From Marsupella aquatica (taxonomy: Eukaryota > Marchantiophyta): DNA of 64,000 bases. The notes under the pieces are model-generated. The model was not told the origin of the DNA and did no database searches. It worked only from the letters and a program-made list of their open reading frames with translations. Below are positions 1-10,900 of the stretch, in pieces (position 1 is the first letter of the stretch; every line of letters begins with the position of its first letter). The translations under genes and the position numbers were made by a program. Location: the NCBI GenBank assembly GCA_973895155.1, contig OZ316894.1, positions 2,914,001-2,978,000 on the forward strand, written 5' to 3'.

Positions 1-186
1 CGGGAATCCGACTAGCATAAGTTTACTTCAACCCATTCACAGATGGTTCCATTACTTTAGAGTGAGACTTTATGATTTTTTAGATGCAACGATCGTTGCT
101 GTCGGTACCTGTCGTTTGAGATGATTAGCGTTAAGCTTTCAGTGCGAGGTTTTGAATGGTTCGCTCTTTGTTTGTCCAACGTGCAG

Positions 187-2877
187 ATAGTGTTGACCCT
201 GGACGTGTATGGAGTAAAGAGTATGCTGGGAATCACATATGGATATCGCGGGTTCTTCGAGAAGGCCCTTGAGCCAATCGTTGTAAGTCTACTCGCATCG
301 CAGAGCCATGCACAAGAATCGGGCTGACGGATTTTATCTTTTCTGGAGATCAAGAGTTTCAATGTTGGACTTGTTTAGTCGACATGAAGGACAGATGCCA
401 CGGTTAAAAAACCACAGACCAGAGATTCTCTGTTTGCTTTGAGTGAGTGGATGTTCTGAATGCAGCGGAGATTCTCATCTCTTGAGGTCGGACCTATTTG
501 ACAATTATTTTGCAGTTGACGAGAACCGTTGTACAAAACATTCACCTAAATGGAGGAAGTTTACTTGGCGTATCTCGTGGAGGCGCCAAAACAAGCGACA
601 TTGTTGATACTTTACAGGCATGGATCTGTTCTCCTCCCTTCCTTGGAAGCTTTCAATATTTTCTCGTTGTCTCTATGTCAGACTTGTCTCAGATTGAGAG
701 CGCGACATGAGCTGTAGCACAAGGGCGAAATCGCTGCCCATTCCGTCCCACGTCCTCACAAATTGGTCTCTGATACTGCAGGCGGAAGGTATCAACATGC
801 TTTTCGTATTAGGAGGAAATGGGACCCATGCCGGGGCGCACTACATTCACGAGGAGGTAGCTCTCAGCTTCGATCGCATCGAAATTACTTTCTCCTCTTT
901 GTCGCTAGTCCACCATGATGTTTTCGCATGGTGTACGAAGGATAGACAGTGAAGGCTTGCTCCGATTCTCGTTCGGGTTGTAGTACAATTTCCGGTAGAT
1001 TGACGTCCGTCCTGTTAAACCCGTTGCGATGCAGTGTCGAAAGAGGCACATGAAGGTGGCGGTGGTAGGAGTACCGAAGACCATTGATAATGACATTTTA
1101 CTCATGGACAAAACATTCGGGTTTGACACTGCCGTAGAAGAAGCTCAGAAAGCAATCAATGCTGCATACATAGAGGTTTGTCCACACATTTTGATTATTG
1201 TGAATTTCTGTATGACTTGCGCTTCCCAAGGTCTTCAATTCATGAGATGAGGGCAGCTTGAATCCCAAACTATGATTAGAACTTTCGCGCTTTTTTACGG
1301 AGGTCGATTGTGATGCAGGCAACCAGTGCCTACAATGGCATAGGAGTTGTGAAGCTCATGGGCAGATCGAGCGGCTTCATTGCTATGCACGCTTCTCTCG
1401 CGAGTGGTCAAGTTGACGTTTGTCTGATACCAGAGGTACGCTGACAACATTATCTCTCGACATTATCCTAAGCCCAGACGACCAATGATTCCATCGTCAT
1501 ATGTCGGTCATCTTGCGTACATAACTCTGTGTTCTCAAATTGTTCAGTGGATGTTGAGCAATCAAGTCTTATCATCAAATTAGAGTAATTCATCTTGCGT
1601 ACACAACTTTGTTCTCAAATTGTTCAGAGGATATTGAGTAATCAAGTCTTCTCAAAGAATCAGAGTAATTTTCTTGTCAGTTCTGTCGAATATAATTGCT
1701 GTTTACAGGATATTAGTGGATCTTACTGATCTGCCATTGTCCGCATGTCATTCAATACCCTGGGCAGGTGCCATTTTCTCTTGATGGGCCTAACGGCGTG
1801 TTACATTATCTTCGACATTTGGTCGAGGAGAAGGGAAAGGCTGTGGTCTGCATTGCCGAAGGAGCAGGGCAGGTGAGAATTCGTCTGGACTGTAGGTTTA
1901 ACGCACTTGTAGCTGATTGACTGACTCTTACAATTTGACTCCATTCTTGTGCTTGGTATGAACGCATGTAAATAGAATCATCTGACAATGCGAGAGGCCA
2001 TTCTTAAAGAGTAACAACTATTGTAACAAGGGGAAGGATAACCCTCCAACAGTCATATTCTCGAGTGGTTTCCTTGAGATACCTCTAAGAAACCACGCAT
2101 GGCAGTTAAATGGCCTCCCGGAAAGGAAAACACCACCGCCTTTCACTGTTCTGACTTCATATGTTTTTGTGTCATTGTAGGACCTGCTACCCAAAAAGAA
2201 TGAGACAGATCCATCAGGGAATCCAGTATTGGCTGATGTTGGAATTCATCTTCAGCGACAGGTTGGATTCCAGCAAGACCTTGTTTGTTTACTGTCAAAA
2301 TTTATTGCCATTGAAGCATCCTTGGAATTTACAACAAACAGTAAATAGTGATAGTGGTCAAACCTTAGCTCTAGACGAAGTTATATGGACTACAAGAATT
2401 CTTTCATTGTCATGAAGAAAACTACAGAACTGAAAGATGAAAATACTCTGCAGATCAAAAAGCACTTCAAAGAGGCCAACGTCCCAGTCGATGTGAAATA
2501 CATAGATCCAACATATATGATCAGAGCATGCAAGGCCAATGCTTCGGATAGCATTCTTTGCGCCATTCTGGGTCAGAACGCGGTATTCCACTCACCTATC
2601 TCCTCGTTTTGAGATTTCTGTCATGTCACACTGAAAGTTTTTGCTTTTGTTACTCGCTCGTCACTGGCTATGACTAAGATTTGTGACTTCTTTCTCGCAG
2701 GTCCATGGAGCTTTTGCTGGCTACAGTGGAATCACAGTTGGTATTTGCAACAACCATTATGTGTATCTGCCCATCCCAGAAGTCATTGCCCATGCACGGA
2801 ATGTCGACCCTGATAGCCGCATGTGGCACCGTTGTCTGACCTCCACTGGCCAACCTGAATTCCACTCCCAAACCTAG
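187..2877 (+). CDS. PFK: ATP-dependent 6-phosphofructokinase (3' part, nine exons)
   Basis: Phosphorylates fructose 6-phosphate to fructose 1,6-bisphosphate in glycolysis. Exons read by eye: 187-282, 516-617, 782-856, 1035-1175, 1319-1435, 1768-1872, 2181-2261, 2454-2582, 2701-2877 (stop TAG). Every exon length is a multiple of three, so all introns are phase 0 and the reading frame joins without a break (340 codons plus stop). Family landmarks in order: [30 protein letters not shown], the catalytic-loop signature [51 protein letters not shown] and the C-terminal [15 protein letters not shown]. This matches the plant PFK group, in which GGNGTH is normal. The N-terminal part (roughly the first 100 or more residues, any transit peptide and the start codon) lies upstream of base 1. 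The intron after 617 starts with GC rather than GT. The C-terminus has the usual family length, so the gene looks functional. Plastid or cytosolic isoform cannot be decided without the N-terminus. Confidence 0.93.
1509..1672 (+). repeat. 82-bp tandem duplication inside a PFK intron
   Basis: Two adjacent imperfect copies start with CATCTTGCGTACA at 1509 and 1591. Both continue through TTCTCAAATTGTTCAG and ATCAAGTCTT. The duplication lies between the exons ending at 1435 and starting at 1768, so it lengthens the intron without touching coding sequence. Confidence 0.75.
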
Positions 2878-5400
2878 ACATCTCTGTTCTGGCCCTGCCA
2901 TTTAACAGGAATCAGCAGTCCTTCCTCGGTGTTCTACCTTCAACCCATGGCATAGGGAACCGACTCAGTTCACCAGCTTAACCTCCTATACAATATTTCA
3001 TAGACAAGACAGCATTCTTAGCGACAATTTGTGCTGGCAGTCGGCCTTCCGTCTGACCTAATTCTGGATCTCCATCTTCAAAACCTTTGATATAACGTCA
3101 TCTGGCACCCAGAGAGACTCTCCTCTGGACGACTATCCCTTTAGAAATTCAAATAATTGCGCACAGAAGTTGACCTACCCTCCAGCCAATCTACAGATTC
3201 TCTCTCAGGTTCTGTCCTAATCCCAACTGGAGGCAGCTATTCGTCTGACTATCAGCCGTTTTCTGAGGGCGCAGCTGGACCGTATTCCAGGTGATGAGTA
3301 TCTACAAGCCAGAACAACTTGTAACGTGGATGATGGTGGAGACACCCATTACTGTGTAAACAATGGCACGTCATTGTGTGCTGTTGTCTAAAAAGAAGGG
3401 GGTAGGAAATGTCCAGTCAATGCTACATTTATCAATTGTTACGAGCCATTCATAGAAGTACCTGATTTTCCCCACTGGGAATTGTGGAAAACTCAACCGT
3501 TTCTACATCGTTGACGTGGAAACTAGGACAGGGACTCTAGTTTAACATCACTCCCCTTGAACAGATAAATCTATTCATTCACACATTATTTTAGTGTGCT
3601 CAATCAATAAATGGGATTTCATTGTTCAACTTAGCTATTTAGCAGTAGGCAAATGAAGTAAAATGAGCACGTCCAATGCAGGGGGCTTAGACCGTTGCCC
3701 TGCATCAGGCAACCCATTGGTGTCATATCCGCGTTAGGCATGCTCTCGTGGACATATATGTAAATGGCATTTGGAGCTTTCGTACAAGGATTGAACGCCT
3801 GATGAATATTCCCGTTTTGAGTCTCATGGAACTCATTTACGTCTCCTTGTTGCATGATTGATTACTTGCAGCGAACTCTGTCGCAAATCACTACGTTCAA
3901 TCTAACAATCTTGACTTATACCTAGGCCACTGTTTGTACGTAGTCTATATCCGATGTTCTTGCCCTCATGGACCTGAAGAGTGTGTTATCAATGAGCGTC
4001 AATGATGTCCCTTTTGTTGTCTCTTCTAACGTCGACAACCAAATTTCTTCTCAAGATTGCTGATTAAGACAAAGCCCAGTACCTCTCCTGGTGCTCCTCA
4101 CTCGATTGTATTGACCAAATAGTTAGGAGATTGAGAAACAGATGTAGAACTACGGTCACTAGCAGGACAAAGTTGTTCAATTGGTCGCGGACTTGCTGGG
4201 ACTCACTTGAAGAGAAATGGCGGGCATTTCGAGCTGAATGAAGTTATGTTAACTCCGAGAGTGAGAGCAACAAAGCAAAACGGAAGGTCAGAGTTTGGGG
4301 CTCCCAAACGCACTTAAAAAAAGTGGTGAGAAGTGCTGCATTCATCGATACTGAATGAATTTATCAAGTTATCTATGTAGCCCCCAAAGTAGTCGAAGTG
4401 ATGATATGATGATACACAAAATTCTATGTCCTAGTGCAGATTCTGCGCTTGCCATAGGGATCTTTGGATGTCACAAAGCTCTAAATGCTACAAAGTACAG
4501 CAAGAGCAAGCGTCAGCATGATAATGCAGCCGGGGAAATAGATTTGGTGTAAAAATTCCCCATGAAGTTCAAAGTACTCATTGGAATGATTCCGAACAGC
4601 ACAGAGAGGGTCAGCCTTGCCGAGTTGCAGCCGAGGAAGCACGGCTCCTCCATCACCTCCTGTCCAGGAGCTCCCTCCGAATTCCTCACACGCCTCCTAA
4701 ACTGAGAGTCGGCTGTGGTCCAAGAATCCGGTGATGAAACCTGCAGTTGATTAGTTGATTACCTGCATCGCCTGCCAGACCCGTCTTTCGACTGTTGACA
4801 TTTGAAGAGGGAAAGCTGATATGAGACCTTCCCTTTCTTCAGTTTGCCGGCAGGCAGGAGGTCGGTGCTCAATGAGAGAGCAAAAATTAGCTCGAACCAA
4901 GGTCGCAAACCAATTGCAACGTCGCTTTGTGAGAGGTTTCTTGACGCGGCCAAGTCAGCAATACCGCCAGGGACGACTGGTTCTATTTCTTTTTGCACAA
5001 GGACCCAAATCAAGGTCGCAAACCAAGCACCAGTTCTGGAACGAAGGCCCGTCAAGCCTTCCTACCTCGTCCCTACCGCGCTCTGCTCCATCAGATGCGT
5101 GGCGTCTAAAAAACGTTGGGCTCGTGGCAGATTCTCAGTCAGCTTTTGAGTATTATTACCCGGTACACGGGTCACACCCAACGTTCCAGGTCGCAACGTC
5201 CAAACTCGGTGCGCACCGCGAAGATGCGGGGTCCTTGCGCAGACATCCAACATCGGGAACTGCTGAGGAAGGCGTGACCGAGTACGACCATATCGCGTTG
5301 ACGCGTTGGAGAGATCCGGCATTGTTGCCGCGCATCATTCTGTCCGTATTCCTCTGATTTTTGTGAGCTCCACACTTCAGGCCGTGCTGAGACTCCTGCG
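2878..5400. other. PFK 3' flank and intergenic DNA, no gene recognised
   Basis: I see no family-like open frame here. The longest open stretch (4821-5357, + strand) has low-complexity-free but unrecognisable sequence. It overlaps open frames in the other phases and on the opposite strand, so I do not call it a gene. Inside it the 12-mer AAGGTCGCAAAC occurs twice, near 4902 and 5012. PFK polyadenylation presumably occurs soon after 2877, but no clear signal stands out. Confidence 0.5.
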
Positions 5401-5549
5401 GGGTACATATAGCGATATTGCCCCTCCATATTTCATCACACCCTCAGTGGCAGCGACATAGAGGAGTACTGTTGTGAGAGCCGAAGGTAGTACGGTTCTG
5501 AGAGCTCATAGAGATATTGTTTCAGTCGTTGAGAAGCATCGAAAAGGAC

Positions 5550-5860
5550 GTTTGGATTCGGAGATTTGGGAGGCTATGTGAAGCGATCTCTTGCGTCTCT
5601 CGTGGAATTGAGTCACTGATACGGGACCAAGTTGTCGAGGGTGGAGCATTGAAGGAGGTTTTGATACGGGGGTTTGGGAGGCTTCTCTACAGCGATCTCT
5701 TGCTTGGGGATTGATTTATTCGGACGGGACTAGACTTGTCGAGGGTCCGTGTCTTCTCTTCTTCGAGGAGCCTTGAAGGAAGTTCGACTGTGGGGTAGAT
5801 AGTAGTTTTGAAGCGATTTGTTCTTTGGGAATTGATTCATCAGGAGGGGATTATTCAGTA
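5550..5860 (+). repeat. Degenerate tandem repeat upstream of the ASR-like gene
   Basis: Three imperfect units lie directly before the ASR-like start codon. The marker AGCGATCTCTTG or its variant occurs at 5582, 5691 and 5812, giving spacings of 109 and 121 bp. Each unit also carries versions of GGGTTTGGGAGGCT, GGGATTGATTTATT and TTGTCGAGGGT. The third unit is shortened. Part of the array is open in one frame (5517-5714), but there is no known protein. The location suggests a 5' leader or promoter-proximal array; that role is inference. Confidence 0.7.
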
Positions 5861-5890
5861 CAGCGTTAGGGTCAAGAAAAGTTAATCGAG

Positions 5891-6508
5891 ATGAGTCACC
5901 ACGGTCATAACCACCACGGTCATCATCACCACCACGGTCACCAGGAGCAGCAAAGCTATGCTGGATATCCGGGCAGCAATTCCGGCTATTACGAAGCGGG
6001 ATATCCACCTCAAGCGCCTGCTTATGGATACCAACAACCACAAGTGGGATATGAGGGCTATGGATACACGGAGCAACCTTCCTATGGCGGAGCAATGCAG
6101 CCTTACGGAGGCTATGGATCTGGTCAGTATTCCCAATACGGTGCGATCCAGCCTTACGGACAGAATGGCGGCATGGAATCAGTGAACCACCTCCTTGCTC
6201 AAGAGCAGCACCATAAGACTCAAGAACACAGGGCCGAAGCAGTCGCTTTGGGAGCTGCGGCGTTTGCAGCTTATGAACATCACGAAGCGAGGGTCGACCC
6301 TGCACACGCTGCGAGGCATCGGCGGGAAGAGCATATGGCCGAAGCCGTTGCGCTGGGTGCTGGAGGCTATGCGTTGTACGAGCATCAGCAAGTTAGGCAC
6401 GATCACCAGCAGCTCCAGGCGGCGGGTTACTATCCTGAGAGTGGTCATCATCACAATAAACATGAGAATAGACATGAGAAGAAACATCATCATGGACTTT
6501 TCCACTAG
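5891..6508 (+). CDS. ABA/WDS-domain (ASR-like) His/Gly/Tyr-rich protein
   Basis: A 205-residue intronless frame with ATG at 5891 and TAG at 6506-6508. Residues 1-17 are almost all His and Gly. Residues 22-95 are a Tyr/Gly/Pro/Gln-rich low-complexity segment (YGGYGSGQY type). Residues about 97-170 match the ABA/WDS domain of abscisic-acid, stress and ripening (ASR) proteins: a charged His-rich stretch, AEAVALGAAAFAAYEHHEA, then DPAHAARHRREE and a second AEAVALGAGGYALYEH. The tail (186-205) is again His/Lys-rich and ends in HHHGLF, like the HHHLF end of ASR proteins. ASR proteins are small hydrophilic Zn-binding proteins that act as chaperones and DNA-binding factors under drought and ABA. Two near-identical 22-residue blocks (113-134, 148-169) show internal duplication. 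Typical ASR proteins are about 110-140 residues with little Tyr; the long Tyr-rich insert is unusual. The domain call is by eye. Confidence 0.8.
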   Translation: MSHHGHNHHGHHHHHGHQEQQSYAGYPGSNSGYYEAGYPPQAPAYGYQQPQVGYEGYGYTEQPSYGGAMQPYGGYGSGQYSQYGAIQPYGQNGGMESVNHLLAQEQHHKTQEHRAEAVALGAAAFAAYEHHEARVDPAHAARHRREEHMAEAVALGAGGYALYEHQQVRHDHQQLQAAGYYPESGHHHNKHENRHEKKHHHGLFH

Positions 6509-6852
6509 ATGGATCTACAACTTCACGTATAGCCCTGCCGTCTCTTCATTCCTTCGTGGTGCAATTCAGCCAATTGAAGATACAGAAAATGTCTCCGAAG
6601 CACGAGGGAGTTGCGTCTTCTAGAGAACCAGTGATTGTTTCGAGCATGTGTCAAATCCTTTGCAGCAAAGTTTTGTAGTGCTTTGTAGAATTTTTCTTTT
6701 GGTCTAGAAATAGCTAGTAGCTGGGCTTCGGGAGGTCATAGCAACTATTGAGAAAGGAGACGGGGAAGTAGGATTATTAAGAGCTTGCACGGCCTCTCCG
6801 CGAATGTATACGTTTGGAAGCAATTCTTGAATATCCACAATGTCGTAATTGT
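6509..6852 (+). other. 3' flank of the ASR-like gene
   Basis: This is probably the 3' UTR and short intergenic DNA between convergent genes: the ASR-like gene on + and the candidate gene ending near 6853 on -. An open frame at 6195-6623 is only the shifted shadow of the ASR-like gene. Nothing else was recognised. Confidence 0.5.
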
Positions 6853-8400
6853 TCAAAGCATCACCAGATGTTTATTTTCCCGATGTAAAACACCATTCAA
6901 GACCTTCTTCCTCTTCCAGTTTTGCCCAATGTAGGCGAGGATCAACACATCTGTTAGTGGTTGTGCAAATGACGCCGATTCTAAAGTGAGCCAGCCGAGC
7001 TGAGCAGTAGAATCTGGATTGATATGAGTGGCTCGATCGTAAAGTGTCGTGTCAGCTAGAATAGCAACATATAACAATGTCACAAATGTTGAGGAATGAG
7101 GATTCTGAGTGGCGCCGATAGGTACGACTAGCAACTGTACTTGAGTGAACTCTAGATTGTGGTCATATTGAAGTGCGCTGTGAGAGACGAAAATAACGTC
7201 TGTGCAAAAGAAGGCGGGATGAGCGTGTAAGTGGAGCAATGAATTTGGCATAAGCAATCCTGTGACATGGATTTTGAAATTACTTATTTGGAGTTTGGCG
7301 GAGATTCTTCCATATGGTTGTCCACTACTTGATTGTGAAACGCACGAAATCCCACCATGTACTACTCGACAACTCTCATGGAGGTCTTTATGACTTGGAT
7401 AAATTTTGCGCCCACACGTGTAAATGAGCTTTGTTGCTCTTACATTGAAATTGCCATTGCACGGATACCTCCTCAAGGTTCCAAAAAATAACTTCAAAAA
7501 TCGCGACTCACATTGATACTTGCTCTAACTGTTACAACTTCTCCTCGATCAAATTGATTCTTCAAGGCGACACATTGAACGATATGGCACGTTCGTATTT
7601 GTGGCACGTTCGTATTCTTGTCTATGATGTTGGGTGCCAACCGTGGGCACTCGGTGTATACCTGTTTGAGGAGAGTAACTGAAAGGAAATTGAAACTGAA
7701 GTTCAGTCGACAAAATGCAACCTGGCTCGAATTCAGACTAAATCCGTTTACATGCATCAATCGCAAGGAAACACTGTAGATGAGGCGACAGAGAGCATTT
7801 CGGATCGGAGAGGTAGATCGCCAGAACATGCTCAATTCATGTGTATTCATGACTAGAATATAACTTTTGCAATAGATTTGTGGACTTCCAGTCCGCTCTG
7901 AGTTATTCAAGTATAGAAACTCACATTCTCAGATACTACGACTGTATTGTGGAAAACATAAGCTTCACAAGACGATCAAAGGACATCCAATGCTGTGAAC
8001 GTTTTACCGGAAGTTGAACTGGTGTGGAAGATGAGCCAAATGTGTGTTTTTCGTGTTTCGTGGATTGCAATACTGGACATGGGTCTTTTAAAACTTGTTG
8101 GAAATATCACTACCTCAATATGATTTCAAGTTATACACCACTATGTCAAAGACAGTCCCATGATTGCAACTACGGATTGATCAAAGTCAAATGTGTACTC
8201 AAGGATAATCTTCCGATTCCGCTGTAATTCAATGTTAGTATAATGTTGAAGTGTCTTCGTGATGTCGTATAATCGCTACTCTGAATTGATCAACGCTGAA
8301 TGTGCGCTAAAAGACGAGTTTCCTATTCCAATATCATTCACTGAAATGTCTTCGTGGTATCTCGGCATGCCTGATGGATACATGTCCTTTCCGAGGAGGA
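6853..8400 (-). CDS. Unidentified multi-exon candidate gene
   Basis: Two long open blocks on the - strand (7910-7512 and about 7490-6853) are in different frames. A consensus donor, GTGAGT, lies at 7511-7506 exactly where the upstream block must end, which suggests a short intron between them. The residues look coding: regular alternation of hydrophobic and polar residues, several Cys, and a run FDRGEVVTVRASIN followed after the gap by FNVRATKLIYTC. Further upstream, 8342-8279 and 8234-8170 encode two related short blocks, each with GIG, then S-x-S-x-H, then LIN. Each ends shortly before an in-frame stop, so these would be separate exons. The style resembles beta-sandwich stalk domains such as those of integrin alpha chains, but this is an impression, not an identification. 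Start, exact exons and product are unknown. An antisense artefact or a decayed gene remains possible. Confidence 0.35.
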
Positions 8401-9008
8401 TATGAACAGAAATCTAAATATACCATCAACGGAACCTTCAAATGACGTCGCACAACACCATCCAAAATGAATGTTTACTTTACACTAACTCCCTGACAAC
8501 AAGGTTTAAACGAAGGATGAACAGTCAAGTGTTTTATTTTTGTTCCGAGAACGCAAGGTATGAGTGATGCTTCTATTGAAGAATATGTATTCTTTTTGAC
8601 CCCAATCCAACTCAATAAAGTCACCACCACCAAAGCAACGCTGAGATCTGCTCAGCAGCCGCACATTACACCAGCAATTGTTTAGACCTAAAAGAGTACA
8701 ATTGCTTCGGTATACAGAATACGATCGACTTTACATACTCTTGAACTAATCTAATGCAGAAAAGGAATCCGCGCAATATATTACATACCCTGTTTAAACG
8801 CTAGTGGTGAACTCTCAAAACGACTCGAGCAAGAAACTATTCCGATTATATACGCCTAATTTGCCATTAAGACGGCCTCCAAATTTCAAGAGCAGCAATA
8901 GGAAAATTCGCCTGTGTACAATGAATGACGTCGATTCACCACGGGGTGAATTTATTGGAATCAGACTTCAAGGACTAGAAAAATCAATCCCGGAGTGGAC
9001 ACGATCGC

Positions 9009-9938
9009 TTAGATCGAGTGTGCTGCACAGGCAAGTGCTGTCACCAGTGCCACAGCAGGGGAAGGAGCAGACGCAGCAGGCTGAGACAATGCCACAGCAG
9101 GGGAAGGAGCAGATGCAACAGGGTGAGGCAATGTTGGTGCAGGACAGCATACACAGGCCTCCGTCCTCACCACAGAAGGAGATGCAGTCTGCTGGGCTAG
9201 TTGGGCTTGCTGGGCCCATCCCATATTGGTAGCAAGATCTTCGACAGAAATTTTGACAACATCCTTACGAATTCCAATGTCCGTTGCATATCGATAGAAG
9301 AAATACACCCCTGCTGATGCAGCTGCCATGCCCCAAGGATTTGTCATCATGAACTTCAGAGGGGATGAAACTACTGCAGCGAATGGCGCTCCTAGAAATG
9401 ATGCAGTCTGTCCACTTCGCCCAATGAAAGTGTTATCGACTGCCAACAGCCCTGTTTTACAATAAATAGCGAAGTCCTCACAATTGTTGTGGAAGAGATG
9501 GTACAATCCGAAACCATTGTCGTACAAATACTTGGCGCGGTGAAGTACAACCTCGGCCGTATCTGCCACAGCCAAGGTGCAAGTTCCTCCTCTTGCCTTC
9601 ACCAGGAAAGTGACGGTGTTTTCCCCATACTGAAATCGGTAGAGTGGGCAATCCGCCAAGAAGCACTCAAGACAGGAAAGCACAACGCCATTGCTCTCCC
9701 CGCTCAGCCCACAGTCTGTACATCTTCCATCGGTTGAAGCTGGTCTTGAACTGGAGAGGAGGAAATCTATGTATGTACCTGTTCCCAACTCCTCATTTCG
9801 ACCTCTTGTGAAATGAATTACTCTGTTGTCAGACACATATATCCCATGATGAGCATAAGTGTACGCCGATCGCCAAGAGTAAATGTGATCGCCGTGCTTC
9901 AAATCCTCCTTCCGAATGCGATTGGAAAGAATACCCAT
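9009..9938 (-). CDS. LRAT-domain protein, LEAD-SENSITIVE1-like
   Basis: A 309-residue intronless frame with ATG at 9938-9936. It begins MGILSNRI and continues LKHGDHIYSWR, AHHGIYV, VIHFTRG, FLVKARGGTC, VLHRAKYL and NNCEDFAIYCKTG. These are the blocks of plant LRAT-type (lecithin retinol acyltransferase, NlpC/P60 superfamily) proteins such as Arabidopsis LEAD-SENSITIVE1. The putative catalytic set is visible: His30/31, His42 and Cys153 in NNCEDF. Residues about 184-216 are hydrophobic and may associate with membranes, and RYATDIGIRKDVVKISVEDL closes the conserved part near residue 238. Relatives usually end about there. This protein carries about 70 more residues rich in Ala, Pro, Ser and Gln, with two 14-residue repeats (ASAPSPAVAL). 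The family is implicated in acyl transfer or hydrolysis; the substrate of the plant members is not settled. Confidence 0.85.
   Translation of the reverse strand: MGILSNRIRKEDLKHGDHIYSWRSAYTYAHHGIYVSDNRVIHFTRGRNEELGTGTYIDFLLSSSRPASTDGRCTDCGLSGESNGVVLSCLECFLADCPLYRFQYGENTVTFLVKARGGTCTLAVADTAEVVLHRAKYLYDNGFGLYHLFHNNCEDFAIYCKTGLLAVDNTFIGRSGQTASFLGAPFAAVVSSPLKFMMTNPWGMAAASAGVYFFYRYATDIGIRKDVVKISVEDLATNMGWAQQAQLAQQTASPSVVRTEACVCCPAPTLPHPVASAPSPAVALSQPAASAPSPAVALVTALACAAHSI
9049..9132 (-). repeat. 42-bp in-frame tandem repeat in the LRAT gene tail
   Basis: Two copies, starting on the + strand with GCCACAGCAGGGGAAGGAG at 9049 and 9091. They are in frame and encode the two ASAPSPAVAL blocks of the Ala/Pro-rich C-terminal extension. 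The open frame is retained across both copies. Confidence 0.8.
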
Positions 9939-10900
9939 CCCTTCTTCTCAGACTCTCGTCACTTGAAAAACGCTCGAGGGAGAAGACTGGAGCTCTAGTT
10001 CCAACACGAAACGCGCCGAGAAAAACTCCACTTGCTTGTTCCTTCACTTCACGTAAACCAGCGGTGTGAAGCAAAAGCCTTTCCCCTCCAGACGAGAGAA
10101 CTTGCGTTAGAACGTCTGATGGTACCACCACGACCTCTCGAAAACCCCAATTCAGACAGAGGGGCTGCAACGCCCTATCTCACTCACGATCCGATAATGG
10201 AATCAATCAGGGCGTGACAACAACATTCACTCTGGTCCTTCGCTGGCTCCTGGCTGCCTCTCTCCCTCCCCTCTCTCTTGCTAGGAGCGATGACAGGGAG
10301 CCCAGAAGCGGACCTCGAGCGAGTCACTCATCAACCGGATGAAAGCCTCCCCAATTCCTCACCCTAATTTGAACCGTTACTCCCACCCCGTCTCCGTCCT
10401 ATGCTCCAACTCCTCAAACCCCCTCAATTCCTCGTAACAACCCCGATCACGCCCAAAACGCAACTATATAATTATCAGCCACTTTCCGACACGCGTGGCT
10501 GTCTGGCACTCGAGCGAAATCCGGAAGGGAGTAGTAATGTGCTGCAGATCCCTACAAGACAACGCTGTCGAAATCGAACCCAATCTACTCCACTCCACTC
10601 CAGTCCCGTGACAATCATCACATGCCATCCGGAAGTGAATTAGATTCCGCGGCAAAGCGAAACGTCGAGAGGAAGAATGCTGCGTGAAGATTGAAGAAGT
10701 ATCGAGGTGGGAACGGGAATGATGGAAAGGGAAAGTGTGGAGGAAAGGAGGAGCAGTGGTTACGTTGTGCAGTGAGTGCCACCAATCCACCATCGCTCGC
10801 TCGGCGCTCGCTCTGTCGGTGACTCGGTGGTGTCGAACTGTGGCAGTGGGACAATTTTTGGAGTCAACCGCAAGAAACCGACAAACGACAGCACCACGCC
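9939..10900. other. Upstream region of the LRAT-type gene
   Basis: This stretch should contain the 5' UTR and promoter of the LRAT gene, read leftward. It has a C/T-rich tract near 10230-10280 and an A/T-rich motif (TATATAATTATC) near 10465. Open frames in several phases overlap here on both strands with no family resemblance, so none is called. Confidence 0.4.

Noticed and set aside
4821-5357. 178-codon open frame (+)
   Set aside because: No motif. Several other frames on both strands are open over the same bases, and there is no splice or homologue cue.
6195-6623. 142-codon + strand frame
   Set aside because: Shifted-frame shadow of the ASR-like gene.
8804-9232. 142-codon + strand frame rich in Gln (GKEQ repeats)
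   Set aside because: It is the antisense of the LRAT gene's repeat-bearing C-terminus; the - strand has the recognisable protein.
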